Shown in pieces: positions 42,938 to 53,722 of a DNA stretch of 64,000 nucleotides. Below the pieces are notes generated by a model. It worked only from the letters and a program-made list of their open reading frames with translations. It did not search any database and was not told where the DNA came from. Each line of letters begins with the position of its first letter. Position 1 is the stretch's first letter. Source of the stretch: Alcanivoracaceae bacterium (GTDB lineage Bacteria; Pseudomonadota; Gammaproteobacteria; Xanthomonadales; Marinicellaceae); assembly GCA_016744455.1 (NCBI GenBank), contig JADGEI010000004.1:62001-126000 (forward strand), read 5' to 3'. The position numbers were made by a program, and so were the translations under genes.

Positions 42938-43507
42938 TTATCTAGCTATAGTGTTAGTTCGCTTAATTTTTTTCTGTAGTTGTAACAACCCATAGATTAA
43001 AGCTTCAGCAGTAGGAGGGCAACCAGGCACATAAACATCTACTGGTACAACGCGATCACATCCACGAACAACTGCATAAGAATAATGGTAATAACCACCA
43101 CCATTGGCACAACTCCCCATTGATACCACGTATTTGGGGTCAGCCATTTGATCATAGACCTTGCGTAAGGCTGGAGCCATTTTATTAACTAATGTACCGG
43201 CAACAATCATCACATCTGATTGACGTGGGGAAGGCCTAAAGATAATTCCAAATCTATCTAAATCGTAACGGGCTCCGCCAGCTTGCATCATTTCAACAGC
43301 ACAACAAGCCAATCCAAAGGTCATCGGCCACATAGATCCAGTGCGAGCCCAACCTATCACATCATCTAATCTTGCTGTAAAAAAACCTTTATTGTCAAAA
43401 CCGCCTTCACCAATAGGGTGAGTGATTTTATCAACAATACCAAGTTCTAATTTGGAATAATCTTGATTAATTTGATCTACTCCCATTCTAACGCACCTTT
43501 TTTCCAT
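42938..43507 (-). CDS. nuoB: NADH-quinone oxidoreductase subunit B
   Basis: [58 protein letters not shown]. Confidence 0.96.
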   Translation of the reverse strand: MEKRCVRMGVDQINQDYSKLELGIVDKITHPIGEGGFDNKGFFTARLDDVIGWARTGSMWPMTFGLACCAVEMMQAGGARYDLDRFGIIFRPSPRQSDVMIVAGTLVNKMAPALRKVYDQMADPKYVVSMGSCANGGGYYHYSYAVVRGCDRVVPVDVYVPGCPPTAEALIYGLLQLQKKIKRTNTIAR

Positions 43508-43833
43508 TCATATACAAAGCCAATAACCAAAATAAACAAGAACAAAAACATTGACACCAAACCAAAAGCTCCTAATTTATCCAAGATAACAGCCCAAGGA
43601 AACATGAACGCAATTTCTAAATCGAAAATTATGAATAAGATTGCTACCAAATAAAAGCGCACATCAAATTTCATATGTGCATCATCAAATGCTTCAAAAC
43701 CACATTCATAAGCAGATGCTTTTTCTTCATTGGTATTTCTTGGGCCTAGAATAAAACCCACTGATAATAAAACTAAGGCAAGCCCTACAGCTACACCTAA
43801 AAACATTAATACTGGAAAGTACTCGGCCAGCAT
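43477..43833 (-). CDS. nuoA: NADH-quinone oxidoreductase subunit A
   Basis: [41 protein letters not shown]. Confidence 0.96.
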   Translation of the reverse strand: MLAEYFPVLMFLGVAVGLALVLLSVGFILGPRNTNEEKASAYECGFEAFDDAHMKFDVRFYLVAILFIIFDLEIAFMFPWAVILDKLGAFGLVSMFLFLFILVIGFVYEWKKGALEWE

Positions 43834-43981
43834 AAACCACCCCTTTTAACTTAGTAAGTTAATACTAATCTTACATTTTATATAAATTGATTAATATATA
43901 AGTTACAAATTTCATAACAAAAGACCGAGGTAATACACGGTCATACTTCTTCTTACATTTCTTTCTTTCTATTTAAAACAT

Positions 43982-44066
43982 TGGTGCCGACGGCCGGAGT
44001 CGAACCGGCACAGCCTAAGCCACCACCCCCTCAAGGTGGCGTGTCTACCAGTTTCACCACGTCGGC
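43982..44066 (-). tRNA. tRNA-Leu (anticodon GAG), CCA encoded
   Basis: Reverse complement GCCGACGTGGTGAAACTGGTAGACACGCCACCTTGAGGGGGTGGTGGCTTAGGCTGTGCCGGTTCGACTCCGGCCGTCGGCACCA; classic secG-tRNA-Leu context. Confidence 0.96.
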
Positions 44067-44293
44067 ATTTTTTATGTTATACTTACCTTAGAAACTTATC
44101 ATTACCAAGGATACCAAAACCATAAAATTCTAACTGTTTGTCACTTTTCTTACTCATTATATTAATTTTAACTTAGGTAATTAATATAAATTTCATTTCA
44201 ACAAAAGATAAAAAACATTCACATAAAATTAAATTGCGATAATATCATTTTGCTGATTATAAAAATTGACCTTAGTCAATTTTCAATTAATAC

Positions 44294-44803
44294 TTATCCA
44301 TCAATTGAATCTTTAATTTCTTGTTTTTTTTCTTCCAAAGTATCAACAGCGGCTTCAGCCTTTTCAACTACAGTGCCTTTTACTTCTTCTGTTTTTTCTA
44401 CGATGCTATCTTTAACTTCACTTGCCTGATTAATAATTTCATCTTGCAAAGCTGGAACATCGCTTGATTCAGTAGTTTCTACTGGACCAATTTCAGGTAC
44501 ATCAGACGTTGATGTGTCAAGTGTACCAATAACACCTAAATCAACTTCACCCGTTTCAGCTGTTGAAAATTGCTTACTAGCATTGACTGCCATCAGCATA
44601 CTGATAGCAAAGAATAAAAACGCTAAAATCATAGTTGTTTTGGTAAGAAAGTTACCAGAACCTTTTGCTCCAAATACCGTTGATGATGCTCCTGACCCAA
44701 AAGCAGAACCTGCAGTTGCTCCTGTACCTTTTTGTACTAGAATAAAGGCAATCATAGCCACAACGATTAAAACAAAAATTATTAACAATAAATTAACTGA
44801 CAT
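44294..44803 (-). CDS. secG: Preprotein translocase subunit SecG with an extended C-terminus
   Basis: IALVQKGTGATAGSAFGSGASSTVFGAKGSGNFLTKTT-type motif; tpiA-secG-tRNA-Leu synteny. Confidence 0.92.
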   Translation of the reverse strand: MSVNLLLIIFVLIVVAMIAFILVQKGTGATAGSAFGSGASSTVFGAKGSGNFLTKTTMILAFLFFAISMLMAVNASKQFSTAETGEVDLGVIGTLDTSTSDVPEIGPVETTESSDVPALQDEIINQASEVKDSIVEKTEEVKGTVVEKAEAAVDTLEEKKQEIKDSIDG

Positions 44804-44832
44804 ATTTTTTAAAACTCACTTTTTACAGATGT

Positions 44833-45597
44833 TTATTGACTTAACGCATCTGCTTGTTGACATATCGCAAGAAAGTCATTTGCAGTTAAACTGGCTCCAC
44901 CAATTAAACCACCATCAACATCTTGCATGGAAAATATTTCTTTGGCATTACTGCCTTTTACACTGCCACCATATAGTATAGGTAACCGGGCAGCTATTGT
45001 AGCATCTTTTTCTGCGATCAGGGCTCGAATAAATGCATGTACTTCTTGTGCTTGTTCCGAGGTGGCAACTTTTCCTGTACCAATTGCCCAAATAGGTTCA
45101 TATGCTATGACTGCATTAGAAAAAGCCTCAATACCAACCAACGAAATAACAGTATTAACCTGATTAGCCACAACTTCTTCGGTTACTCCGTTTTCGCGTT
45201 GCTCCAAGGTCTCTCCACAACACAAAATTGGAGAAAGCCCTTGCTTTATAGCTGCTTCAAATTTGTGTGCAACATCAGTATCATTCTCAGCAAAGTATTC
45301 GCGTCTTTCTGAATGTCCAACCAAGACCATTTGACACCCTATATCTTTGAGCATTGTACCCGAAATTTCACCTGTATAAGCACCACTATCGAATACACTT
45401 AATGTCTGCCCTCCAACTAACAGCTCTTTATCTGCCGCCATTACTGCTTGCGACAAATAAACAAAAGGAGGAAAAACAGCTACGTTGTATTTTTTATTGG
45501 CTGACAAACCATTAGTAATCGACGAAATAAGGTCAATTGTCATGTTTATTGAACCATGCAACTTCCAATTTCCTGCAACCAATAATGTTCTTGTCAT
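44833..45597 (-). CDS. tpiA: Triosephosphate isomerase
   Basis: VAGNWKLHGS, VGHSERREYFAE, AYEPIWAIGTGKVAT, LYGGSVKGSNA; start probably MTRTLLV (45597) rather than 45627. Confidence 0.96.
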   Translation of the reverse strand: MTRTLLVAGNWKLHGSINMTIDLISSITNGLSANKKYNVAVFPPFVYLSQAVMAADKELLVGGQTLSVFDSGAYTGEISGTMLKDIGCQMVLVGHSERREYFAENDTDVAHKFEAAIKQGLSPILCCGETLEQRENGVTEEVVANQVNTVISLVGIEAFSNAVIAYEPIWAIGTGKVATSEQAQEVHAFIRALIAEKDATIAARLPILYGGSVKGSNAKEIFSMQDVDGGLIGGASLTANDFLAICQQADALSQ

Positions 45598-45698
45598 CAA
45601 TACGGACCTACTTTTAAGCGTGCGCATTATAATACAAACTTCCTACTTATACGATAAACAATACAAGTTTTTCTTTATTTATATCTTTTTAATCAAGA

Positions 45699-48287
45699 TC
45701 ACTTAGTAGCACAGGTATATGGAATAGTTAGAGGCGTAGTCAACCTAACTACCTCATAACTCCCCTCACCAAACTCTACAAAACTAGACTGATATGATAC
45801 TGTTCCTATTCCTTCACACGTTAGCTGTAGTCGAAAACTACCCCAATTTGATAAAACGACATCATCTGGATTAAAATCCTCACCAAAGATTCCGCCTTCT
45901 GCAATTTTCACGCTGTTAAAACTTAAACTAAATGAACCATCCTCCTCTTCAGTTAGTGAGCCTCCAGAGCCAAGCAACCACATATGATTACCTTCCAAGT
46001 CATAGGTGAAAACCACTAAAATAACTAAATTGTCTTCCAGAACTTCAATTATATACCCTTCACCATCACGCTGTGGATCAAACCATAATCCAGTTAACAA
46101 ACCCACTGGGTCATCTATAGGCAACAATGTATCAAATGGCTCCGCATGATTAACCGCCCCCTTGACTCTGGTCAATTGAATAAAGTCGGTTCTTAATTTA
46201 TTTCCATTTACATCCTTAAAAAGAGCTTTTGCATCTCGAACAATATCGTGAAAACCTACTGATGACTCTAATGGCCTGCCACCGGAAAACAATATTTCCA
46301 ATGAGCCAAACACATCCTTGGTAATACTATCAGAATCAAAATCCAACCCAAAAACACCGCCAGACGTCTGTTTCAACTGATCAACAACTATGCTATTGGC
46401 CGAAAAAGACCCTACACCTGTATACCAACGTTGCCTGCCCATATCATCATAAGTATACCACTGCACTAATACCAAGTTATCCTCTAACAACTCATAATTA
46501 AAACCCTCTCCATTTCTACTAGGATCAAAAAACAGTGCTGTAGGTTGTACAGCAGGTATAAATTCATTTTTTAGGCCATGACTGATTGGGGCTGTATAAT
46601 TTTGGTCTACACCACCGACAATTGAGTCATCTCCACTAGTATCCTCATAACCTTGCCAGCTACCTCCTATCCAAGTCGCTACTGTTGCCGGATTTGAATC
46701 CAAATTTTGCCCAATCATGTCAGCCACATTAATTGAAAAAGTTAATCTTGCGTCCTCATTTAAAACTACTTCACTATCAATTGTGAATTCAGTTACAAAA
46801 GTGTCGTCCTTATAGTATTTATATGCGTACTGTCCACCATCTTTATCATCTAACCAACGAGGATTATTAAATTCAACTGATGAGCCAATTGATGTGCTTA
46901 TAACAGGGTTTAATATTGATTCATTTTGACCTTGAAGCTTTATTATTTGACCATTTTCATCACGATGCCGCATTGGCTTATCGAAGCTAACAAATAAATC
47001 ATAATCACTTCCAGGTACTAAATTCTCGATTTCATTGACAAACAACTCTCTTAATCCATCACTTTTTATATCCCAACTTGCGTCATAAACCACAATTCCA
47101 GTATCTTTTTCAATGGCTCGTATTTGGGTAATAGAAGGTGGGCCAGCTTGTCCATACCAGGCGACCATGAAAGACTGCGCCAATTGCTCCCTAACTCTTG
47201 TAATTTCGGATTCTGGAAGAATAAAACCATCGTGCCCATTGCGCCCAAAACCACCATATTCTACAGCCCCGTTACTACCAGGTTCAACCTCTAAGGTCCA
47301 TGAAGGAACCTGATAAGTCTCGGCAAAATATTCATCTGTAGAACCAATTCCACTTGCTGGACCACTTGGTCGATCTAAATAAAACACTCCTTTTGGGAAC
47401 CTTAGGTGATGTAAACTAAAATCTAACAACAGGTTTTGCATTAGGATTCTAGTATCTTGGTTTCTTGTTCTATGAGAAAAATGCACTTTCGAAAACGAAT
47501 GAACATCTGTATACACGCGTAACTTAACACCATCCAATAATTCAACAGCACTGATACGAGCTTGTGTTTCAGGCTCTGAGTTTGCCATTTGACCATGGTA
47601 GACTATCGACTCATCATCAAAAGAAGACCTCAATGAAGTTGCCCAATAGGGATCATTATTCCTATTTAAATCAACACCTAATTTATGATCACTTTCAGTA
47701 GACAATATTTCATCAACTTCAAGCATGTTTTTTCTTCGCATCCGGCCATCTCTTGGACTACCATTTAATGAGTTATACCAATTATCTTTGGGATAACGTT
47801 GCGTTTGCAAAAAACCATCAACATTATTAACTGGAATAGCAATTATTTTTGTGTTTTCAAGTAAATACTGGTGCAAAGAATTATCTTGAGAATTTGCACT
47901 CAATAACTCCATAATACCAGTAAGCACTTCTGGTGTTTGCCATTCTCTAGCATGAATAGCTCCATTTATCATCATACCACCCTCTTTAACTCCATATTTG
48001 GTCAAATCATTGCCGTCACTTAAGACATAAGCCCAAATATCCCTATTATTACGCGTGTGCCCTACGACATGACCTGTTATATAGTCATTATTTAAAGCCA
48101 GTGATTGATGTTTTGTAAATAATCCATTGTATGTTCGAAAGCCATCAAAGGCCTCAGTTGTTTCTACCGGGACTGGAACAGGATAACCCAATCCTAATGT
48201 CCCATTTTGCTCAGTCCATGATATAAGACTTTGTGAATACACTAAAGGCGACAAAAAAAAGAGAAGTAAAAGTATTAGGTTTTTCAT
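45699..48287 (-). CDS. Secreted M14-family zinc carboxypeptidase with two tandem FDPxRxGEG C-terminal repeats
   Basis: Signal peptide; GAIHAREWQTPE (HxxE), LGVDLNRNNDPYW, DVHSFSKVHF, SWTLEVEPGS; C-terminal ALFFDPSRNGEGFNYELLEDNLVLVQWYTYDDMGRQRWYTGVG and GLWFDPQRDGEGYIIEVLEDNLVILVVFTYDLEGNHMWLLGSG. Confidence 0.85.
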   Translation of the reverse strand: MKNLILLLLFFLSPLVYSQSLISWTEQNGTLGLGYPVPVPVETTEAFDGFRTYNGLFTKHQSLALNNDYITGHVVGHTRNNRDIWAYVLSDGNDLTKYGVKEGGMMINGAIHAREWQTPEVLTGIMELLSANSQDNSLHQYLLENTKIIAIPVNNVDGFLQTQRYPKDNWYNSLNGSPRDGRMRRKNMLEVDEILSTESDHKLGVDLNRNNDPYWATSLRSSFDDESIVYHGQMANSEPETQARISAVELLDGVKLRVYTDVHSFSKVHFSHRTRNQDTRILMQNLLLDFSLHHLRFPKGVFYLDRPSGPASGIGSTDEYFAETYQVPSWTLEVEPGSNGAVEYGGFGRNGHDGFILPESEITRVREQLAQSFMVAWYGQAGPPSITQIRAIEKDTGIVVYDASWDIKSDGLRELFVNEIENLVPGSDYDLFVSFDKPMRHRDENGQIIKLQGQNESILNPVISTSIGSSVEFNNPRWLDDKDGGQYAYKYYKDDTFVTEFTIDSEVVLNEDARLTFSINVADMIGQNLDSNPATVATWIGGSWQGYEDTSGDDSIVGGVDQNYTAPISHGLKNEFIPAVQPTALFFDPSRNGEGFNYELLEDNLVLVQWYTYDDMGRQRWYTGVGSFSANSIVVDQLKQTSGGVFGLDFDSDSITKDVFGSLEILFSGGRPLESSVGFHDIVRDAKALFKDVNGNKLRTDFIQLTRVKGAVNHAEPFDTLLPIDDPVGLLTGLWFDPQRDGEGYIIEVLEDNLVILVVFTYDLEGNHMWLLGSGGSLTEEEDGSFSLSFNSVKIAEGGIFGEDFNPDDVVLSNWGSFRLQLTCEGIGTVSYQSSFVEFGEGSYEVVRLTTPLTIPYTCATK

Positions 48288-49351
48288 TTAACCTCTTCTA
48301 TTAAATTGTTATAGAAATGTTGAGCTTCATTGCTTTTATTGATTTTCAATGAAAATCTAATTTGTTTTTTTAAATAATCAGATTGAGAAGATTGGTAGAT
48401 ACCACTGAGTTTTTTCAGTGTATTTCTATTCGAAGATTTTGATAAGACAAATGCGATGCTGCTAGAAAGGTGTTTGTTTGGTAAATTATTAATTAAAAAG
48501 GCAGTAACCTCTTTGTTTGAATCCACATATGGAGCCATCATTGTTATAGCAAAAACTTGGCTTATTTTCATTATTACAGCACTCTTTAATTGTTGAGCAA
48601 CAAATTCTTCAGAAAAATAAGTAGACATGTGCCTTAGAACAAACTCACTATTACTCCTATCAAGGTATTGGAGTGTAGTTTTAATTAACTTTTGATTTGC
48701 CGTCAACAAAGCATAATGGCTAACAAATTTGTCTAAACCGATAGAATTCCTTGGCGATTTTAAAATGTAATCAACAATTTGCAAATGACTTGCAGCACTC
48801 ATTTTACTTATGCTATTTTTTAATCCTAGCCACTTTGGGGCTTCCATGAAATTAACATCACCCATTAAGTTTTTCAAGGTCTCAATTGGGTTGTTTTCAA
48901 AGGAATGACTATAAAAATTAAATGAGTCAGTTGCCAACCAAATGTTTTCAATTCCTTTTGCACGAGCTGTAATATTATAAATAGGAATTTGCATATTACC
49001 TTCTTCATGATATTTAAAAGACTGAGGTTTGTAGTCTTTCATTTGAAATACAAACTCTTTCAAATATGGCTGTATTGTCATCCGTGAAATATTATCAAGT
49101 AATGTATATAGTTGATATTCCATAACTAATTTGTTTGTCATGGAATTTTTATAGTGAAGAATAAACTTTTGAGGATTATTTGATGTGAAGTATTTTCGAA
49201 TAAACTCCGTTGTAGAATGTTGTACACCTGCTTGATTTACTCGATCTACAATTTCCTGCTCTTTATAAATCATTGCAGAAATTTCACAACTAAAAAATAG
49301 TATTAATAAAAATATAAATCTCATTATTACCTCTGTCGCTAAAATTAACAA
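48284..49351 (-). CDS. Putative exported protein of unknown function, co-transcribed with the M14 peptidase
   Basis: Signal-peptide-like N-terminus MRFIFLLILFFSCEISA; 4-bp overlap with the downstream peptidase gene. Confidence 0.7.
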   Translation of the reverse strand: MLILATEVIMRFIFLLILFFSCEISAMIYKEQEIVDRVNQAGVQHSTTEFIRKYFTSNNPQKFILHYKNSMTNKLVMEYQLYTLLDNISRMTIQPYLKEFVFQMKDYKPQSFKYHEEGNMQIPIYNITARAKGIENIWLATDSFNFYSHSFENNPIETLKNLMGDVNFMEAPKWLGLKNSISKMSAASHLQIVDYILKSPRNSIGLDKFVSHYALLTANQKLIKTTLQYLDRSNSEFVLRHMSTYFSEEFVAQQLKSAVIMKISQVFAITMMAPYVDSNKEVTAFLINNLPNKHLSSSIAFVLSKSSNRNTLKKLSGIYQSSQSDYLKKQIRFSLKINKSNEAQHFYNNLIEEVK

Positions 49352-49983
49352 TCTTAAACTAATTACTTCGTATATTCAACAAGTTATATATTACACATAT
49401 CTATTTTTTAGAGAAGAAACAATAATATCATTTGTTTTTTTCTTGAATTAGTTATAGTATTGAAAGGAGTAAATGGATTGCACAATTTAACTATTAGATT
49501 TTAAACTTTGAATAGAATAAGGACGTTCAATTCATTTACTATAATAATAGTTTTTATTATTGCTGAATTCGATTCATAAGTGCAACTCCGTTGATTTATT
49601 CAGGCTAATTACCTCTGTGACTTGCAGATATTATTTAATTTACAGGGAATTCGCTTTATACTATTGTTTTTTGTGCATAGAGTTCAAATAAATATTAGCG
49701 ACTACCATTTTAATTGACATTTTGAGAAGTTATTATATTTCTATGCCCTATTTGTTAAGCATTTCCTTACACCTTCTTTTCTATAACATTAAAATACACA
49801 AGTTATTTAATTTAGGAAGACAGTATTCAATTTTATTCTTAGATTATTTGTGGAATAACATAAGATGGATCTTTGCCTTTTTAGGGATGTTGCAATGTAT
49901 TGATTTGATATGTGAGTATACAAGTAAAAGAACTCTATCCACTAACACTCTCACATAGAGTTGTTTTGTTATAATATAACTGC

Positions 49984-51633
49984 ATGAAAAATTACTCCAT
50001 TAAAGCAGTAGATAAAATAAGGCACCAACAAATATTGATGAATTTGTTCATATCCTCTTTTATAGGGTTAGGAATATTTTTACGTGTCGATCAATTATTA
50101 ATTCAAACATTAATTGACGATGAATGGCATGCGGTTCATCAAATTCTTAAAAACAAACCATTTGATATTTTTAGTTCATTTGGTAAATCAGATTACAGTA
50201 TTCCTTTAACATTATTGTATTGGATTGAATCTCAATATTTTGCTTTAACTGAATTCATAATGCGTCTACCAATTGTTATATTTGGATTGATTACACTAGT
50301 ATTGGCTCCCCTATTTATCTCGAAAAAATACAGTAAGTTTGAGGCTGTAATTTTTAGTTTATTCCTATCAATGTCACCAGTACTTATCATTTACAGCCAA
50401 AAAGCACGGCCCTATACAATCACGCTATTTTTAGTTTATTTTTCGATATGGGCGTTTTATAAATGCATAAAATCAGATAAAAAAATTGTTTATGGCTTCA
50501 TGTATGTCATTACTGCAGCACTTGCCGTTTGGCTGCACCTAATAGTGGCTTTTTTTGTAGTTTCTCCATTTATCGTAGAACTCGTAAAAACATTCAATAA
50601 ATCAAGAAAAACTAGGATACAAAAAATAAAACAATTAGTAGCGATTGGTATTCCAACTTTTTTGATTACTGCATTATTAATCTTACCTCCACTTATTCAT
50701 GATCTTAATGCCTTAAGTAGCAAATCTGGTAAAGATGTTCCAAATTTAGACACCCTAATCGGCGCCCTTCATTTGAGTTTTGGAACTCGTTCTGAACTAG
50801 TTGTAATTATCTTTTCCTTTTTATCTTTAATAGGGATTAAAAGAGTTGTTTCGAAATCAGTGATTTTCATCAATATACTTGTTGGATTTGTAATAACTTT
50901 AATGGTTATATTCATAATTCAACCTGCATGGGTTTTTCATTCAATCACATTTTTAAGGTATTCCCTGCCTATAATGCCATTACTGTTCATTGCAACAGCT
51001 AGTGGTGGCTATTACATCCTCAATAGAATTAATCTATATGGAAAACCTATTGTTCAAATTATTTTTATTGCTCTTGTGTGTGTTCTTTATTTAAAGTCAT
51101 CACCAGTCGTTGATTTCATTAAACAACCTAGTTCCACTATTAATCACAAGGTTTTTATCTATGAATTTCGAGATGGAAAAAATGCATTTTATAATCACAT
51201 ATCAAAACGAAAAACTTCTGCTTTTTGGGACACATTAAGTGACACACCTTACAAATATAATATAACAGTAGCTCCATGGTATTTTGAAAGTTATAATTGG
51301 GATGCCCCAATATGGGAAAAAATTAGTCATCAATTTATACTTCCAGGATATTTAACAGGGTTGTGTATAGAGCAACGCCCTGGTGAAGTTCCTAACAATA
51401 AACAGTTCAAATTTAAAAACGTCAGCTATCTTGCCGATAAATCAGATTTAACTCAAAGGGAAATTGATTTTATCGTCTATCAAAAATCATTCAGATTGAA
51501 CTTTAACAACCCTTATAGTAAGTTAGACGACTGTATTAATACTCTAAAAAACAACTATGGCCAACCATTTTTTGAAGATGAGTTGATAGTTGTATATAAA
51601 CTAACTAGACCTGGAGAACAAATTGATAAATAA
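49984..51633 (+). CDS. GT-C type membrane glycosyltransferase (PMT_2/ArnT-like)
   Basis: Multiple TM segments; DDEWHAVHQIL near the N-terminus and YSQKARPYTITLFLVYFSIWAFY loop typical of GT39/83-like enzymes. Confidence 0.7.
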   Translation: MKNYSIKAVDKIRHQQILMNLFISSFIGLGIFLRVDQLLIQTLIDDEWHAVHQILKNKPFDIFSSFGKSDYSIPLTLLYWIESQYFALTEFIMRLPIVIFGLITLVLAPLFISKKYSKFEAVIFSLFLSMSPVLIIYSQKARPYTITLFLVYFSIWAFYKCIKSDKKIVYGFMYVITAALAVWLHLIVAFFVVSPFIVELVKTFNKSRKTRIQKIKQLVAIGIPTFLITALLILPPLIHDLNALSSKSGKDVPNLDTLIGALHLSFGTRSELVVIIFSFLSLIGIKRVVSKSVIFINILVGFVITLMVIFIIQPAWVFHSITFLRYSLPIMPLLFIATASGGYYILNRINLYGKPIVQIIFIALVCVLYLKSSPVVDFIKQPSSTINHKVFIYEFRDGKNAFYNHISKRKTSAFWDTLSDTPYKYNITVAPWYFESYNWDAPIWEKISHQFILPGYLTGLCIEQRPGEVPNNKQFKFKNVSYLADKSDLTQREIDFIVYQKSFRLNFNNPYSKLDDCINTLKNNYGQPFFEDELIVVYKLTRPGEQIDK

Positions 51634-52369
51634 TAAAAAAATTATCGTAGTAATGCCTGCCTACCATGCTGGAAAAACATTAGAGAAAACCTACAATGCC
51701 TTACCACATGACATTGTTGATTCAGTTTTAGTTGTTGATGACAACAGTTCTGACAATACGGTAGAGGTTGCAAAAAATTTAGGCGCAGATGTGATTAAAC
51801 ATGATGATAATTTAGGCTATGGAGCAAATCAAAAAACTTGTTATCACGCAGCATTAAAAGATGATGCAGATATTATAGTAATGGTACACCCAGATTACCA
51901 GTATGAACCAAAGCTTGTAACAGCAATGGCTGCAATGATTGAATCCGGGGTATATGACGTTGTTTTTGGCTCAAGAATATTAGGCGGGAAAGCGATGCAA
52001 AGTGGAATGCCTTTATGGAAATATATCGCCAATCGCTTACTAACTGCGTTTGAGAATATAATGCTTGGCGCTAAATTATCTGAATATCATACGGGATATC
52101 GAGCATATTCCAAAAATTATTTAAAAGAAAAATATTGGAATGGCAATTCTGATGATTTTGTATTTGACAATCAATTTATCGCACAAGCAATTGTGTATGG
52201 CTATCCAGTAGGTGAAATTTCAGTACCAACAAAATATTTTCCCGAAGCTAGCTCTATCAATTTATCACGTTCCATCACTTATGGGTTTGGTGTACTTGGT
52301 ACCTCATTATTAGGGTTTTTAGCTAGAACAGGTATATATACACACCGTTTGTTTCAAAAACATTCTTGA
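51623..52369 (+). CDS. Glycosyltransferase family 2 (dolichol/polyprenyl-phosphate-sugar synthase-like)
   Basis: IVVMPAYHAGKTLEKTYNALP, VVDDNSSDNTVEVA, NLGYGANQKTCY, VHPDYQYEPKLV. Confidence 0.85.
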   Translation: MINNKKIIVVMPAYHAGKTLEKTYNALPHDIVDSVLVVDDNSSDNTVEVAKNLGADVIKHDDNLGYGANQKTCYHAALKDDADIIVMVHPDYQYEPKLVTAMAAMIESGVYDVVFGSRILGGKAMQSGMPLWKYIANRLLTAFENIMLGAKLSEYHTGYRAYSKNYLKEKYWNGNSDDFVFDNQFIAQAIVYGYPVGEISVPTKYFPEASSINLSRSITYGFGVLGTSLLGFLARTGIYTHRLFQKHS

Positions 52370-52536
52370 ATCATATTATGAAAATAACAATCAATTCATC
52401 TACATTCGAGATATCAGCTATCAAAACTAGCAAAACAATTTTAAAAGCTTAGATTAATTTTCTATTATCCACAACTATTAAATTTGGTTTATATCTAAGT
52501 GTATAATACGTATACTGAGCTCGTAAAATTGCACCT

Positions 52537-53703
52537 CTATGATACTTTTGCCTCATTATAGAGTTCTCGCCCAATTAACATTAGTCTAATTTCATTGGTG
52601 CCTGCACCTATATCATATAATTTAGCATCACGCAATAGCCTACCTGTTGGGTATTCGTTAATGTAACCATTGCCACCCAATACCTGTATAGCTTCCAATG
52701 CAACATCTACAGCATTCCTTGATGAAAACGATAAACAAGCGGCTGGGTCTAAACGTGAATTTATATTCCTATCATAATTGGCTGCTATTCCATAAGCAAA
52801 ATATTTACTTGCCTGTAACTTAGTGTACATTTCTCCAATTTTTCCTTGCATCAAACCAAATTGACCTAAATCTTTACCAAATTGTTTTCTTTCTGCAGTA
52901 TATGGAACAGCTATATCAAAAGCAGCTTGCATAATACCAATTGGGCCACCTGATAATACAAGTCTTTCCGTATTTAAACCGCTCATTAAAATCCGCACTC
53001 CAAGGTTTTCATGTCCTAAAACATTTTCAGGGGGTATAATGCAATCTTCGAAGACTAATTCACAAGTATTAGAACCTCGCATACCTAGTTTGTCTAATTT
53101 TTGTGCTGTTTTGAACCCTTGCATGCCTTTCTCAACTATAAATGCAGTCATACACTTCGAACCAGCAGCTTTTTCAGCTGTACGCATATAAACAATTAAT
53201 ACATCCGCATCAGGGCCATTAGTTATCCACATTTTATTACCGTTGGCAATCCAATTTTCACCATCAAATTCCGCTTTACAAGACATAGAACCAACTACAT
53301 CTGAGCCGGCTCCGGGTTCACTCATGGCAAGAGCTCCTATAAACTCACCACTGCATAGTTTATTGATGTATTTATCTTTTTGATTTTGGTTGGCATGTTT
53401 GTATAAATTAGTTAAGCATAAATTTGAATGAGCCCCATAAGATAAACCAACAGAAGCAGAAGCACGTGAAATTTCTTCCATGACTACAAGATGAGCTAAA
53501 TAACCCATATTAGAACCACCATATTCATCAGGAACAGTCATTCCATGCAGGCCTAAATCACCCATTTTTCTCCATAAATCAGTAGGGAAATGGTTATCTT
53601 TATCAATCTGCTCAGCCCTTGGTGCAATCTCTTCACTAGCAAAGGCACGAACAGTATCACGTAACAACTCAATATCTTCTCCTAAACTTACATCTGTATG
53701 CAT
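52537..53703 (-). CDS. Acyl-CoA dehydrogenase, isovaleryl-CoA dehydrogenase-like
   Basis: ALAMSEPGAGSDVVGSMSCKAE, KMWITNGPDADVLIVYMRT, LGGNGYINEYPTGRLLRDAKLYDIGAGTNEIRLMLIGREL. Confidence 0.85.
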   Translation of the reverse strand: MHTDVSLGEDIELLRDTVRAFASEEIAPRAEQIDKDNHFPTDLWRKMGDLGLHGMTVPDEYGGSNMGYLAHLVVMEEISRASASVGLSYGAHSNLCLTNLYKHANQNQKDKYINKLCSGEFIGALAMSEPGAGSDVVGSMSCKAEFDGENWIANGNKMWITNGPDADVLIVYMRTAEKAAGSKCMTAFIVEKGMQGFKTAQKLDKLGMRGSNTCELVFEDCIIPPENVLGHENLGVRILMSGLNTERLVLSGGPIGIMQAAFDIAVPYTAERKQFGKDLGQFGLMQGKIGEMYTKLQASKYFAYGIAANYDRNINSRLDPAACLSFSSRNAVDVALEAIQVLGGNGYINEYPTGRLLRDAKLYDIGAGTNEIRLMLIGRELYNEAKVS

Positions 53704-53722
53704 AATTATTCTCTAATGGTTC

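Noticed and set aside
29462-43833. nuo operon as an unusual system
   Set aside because: Complete, canonical nuoA-N order with separate nuoC and nuoD; nothing atypical seen.
49722-49958. 78-aa plus-strand ORF upstream of the GT-C glycosyltransferase
   Set aside because: Hydrophobic AT-driven translation, no recognisable motif and no convincing ribosome-binding site; not reported as a gene.
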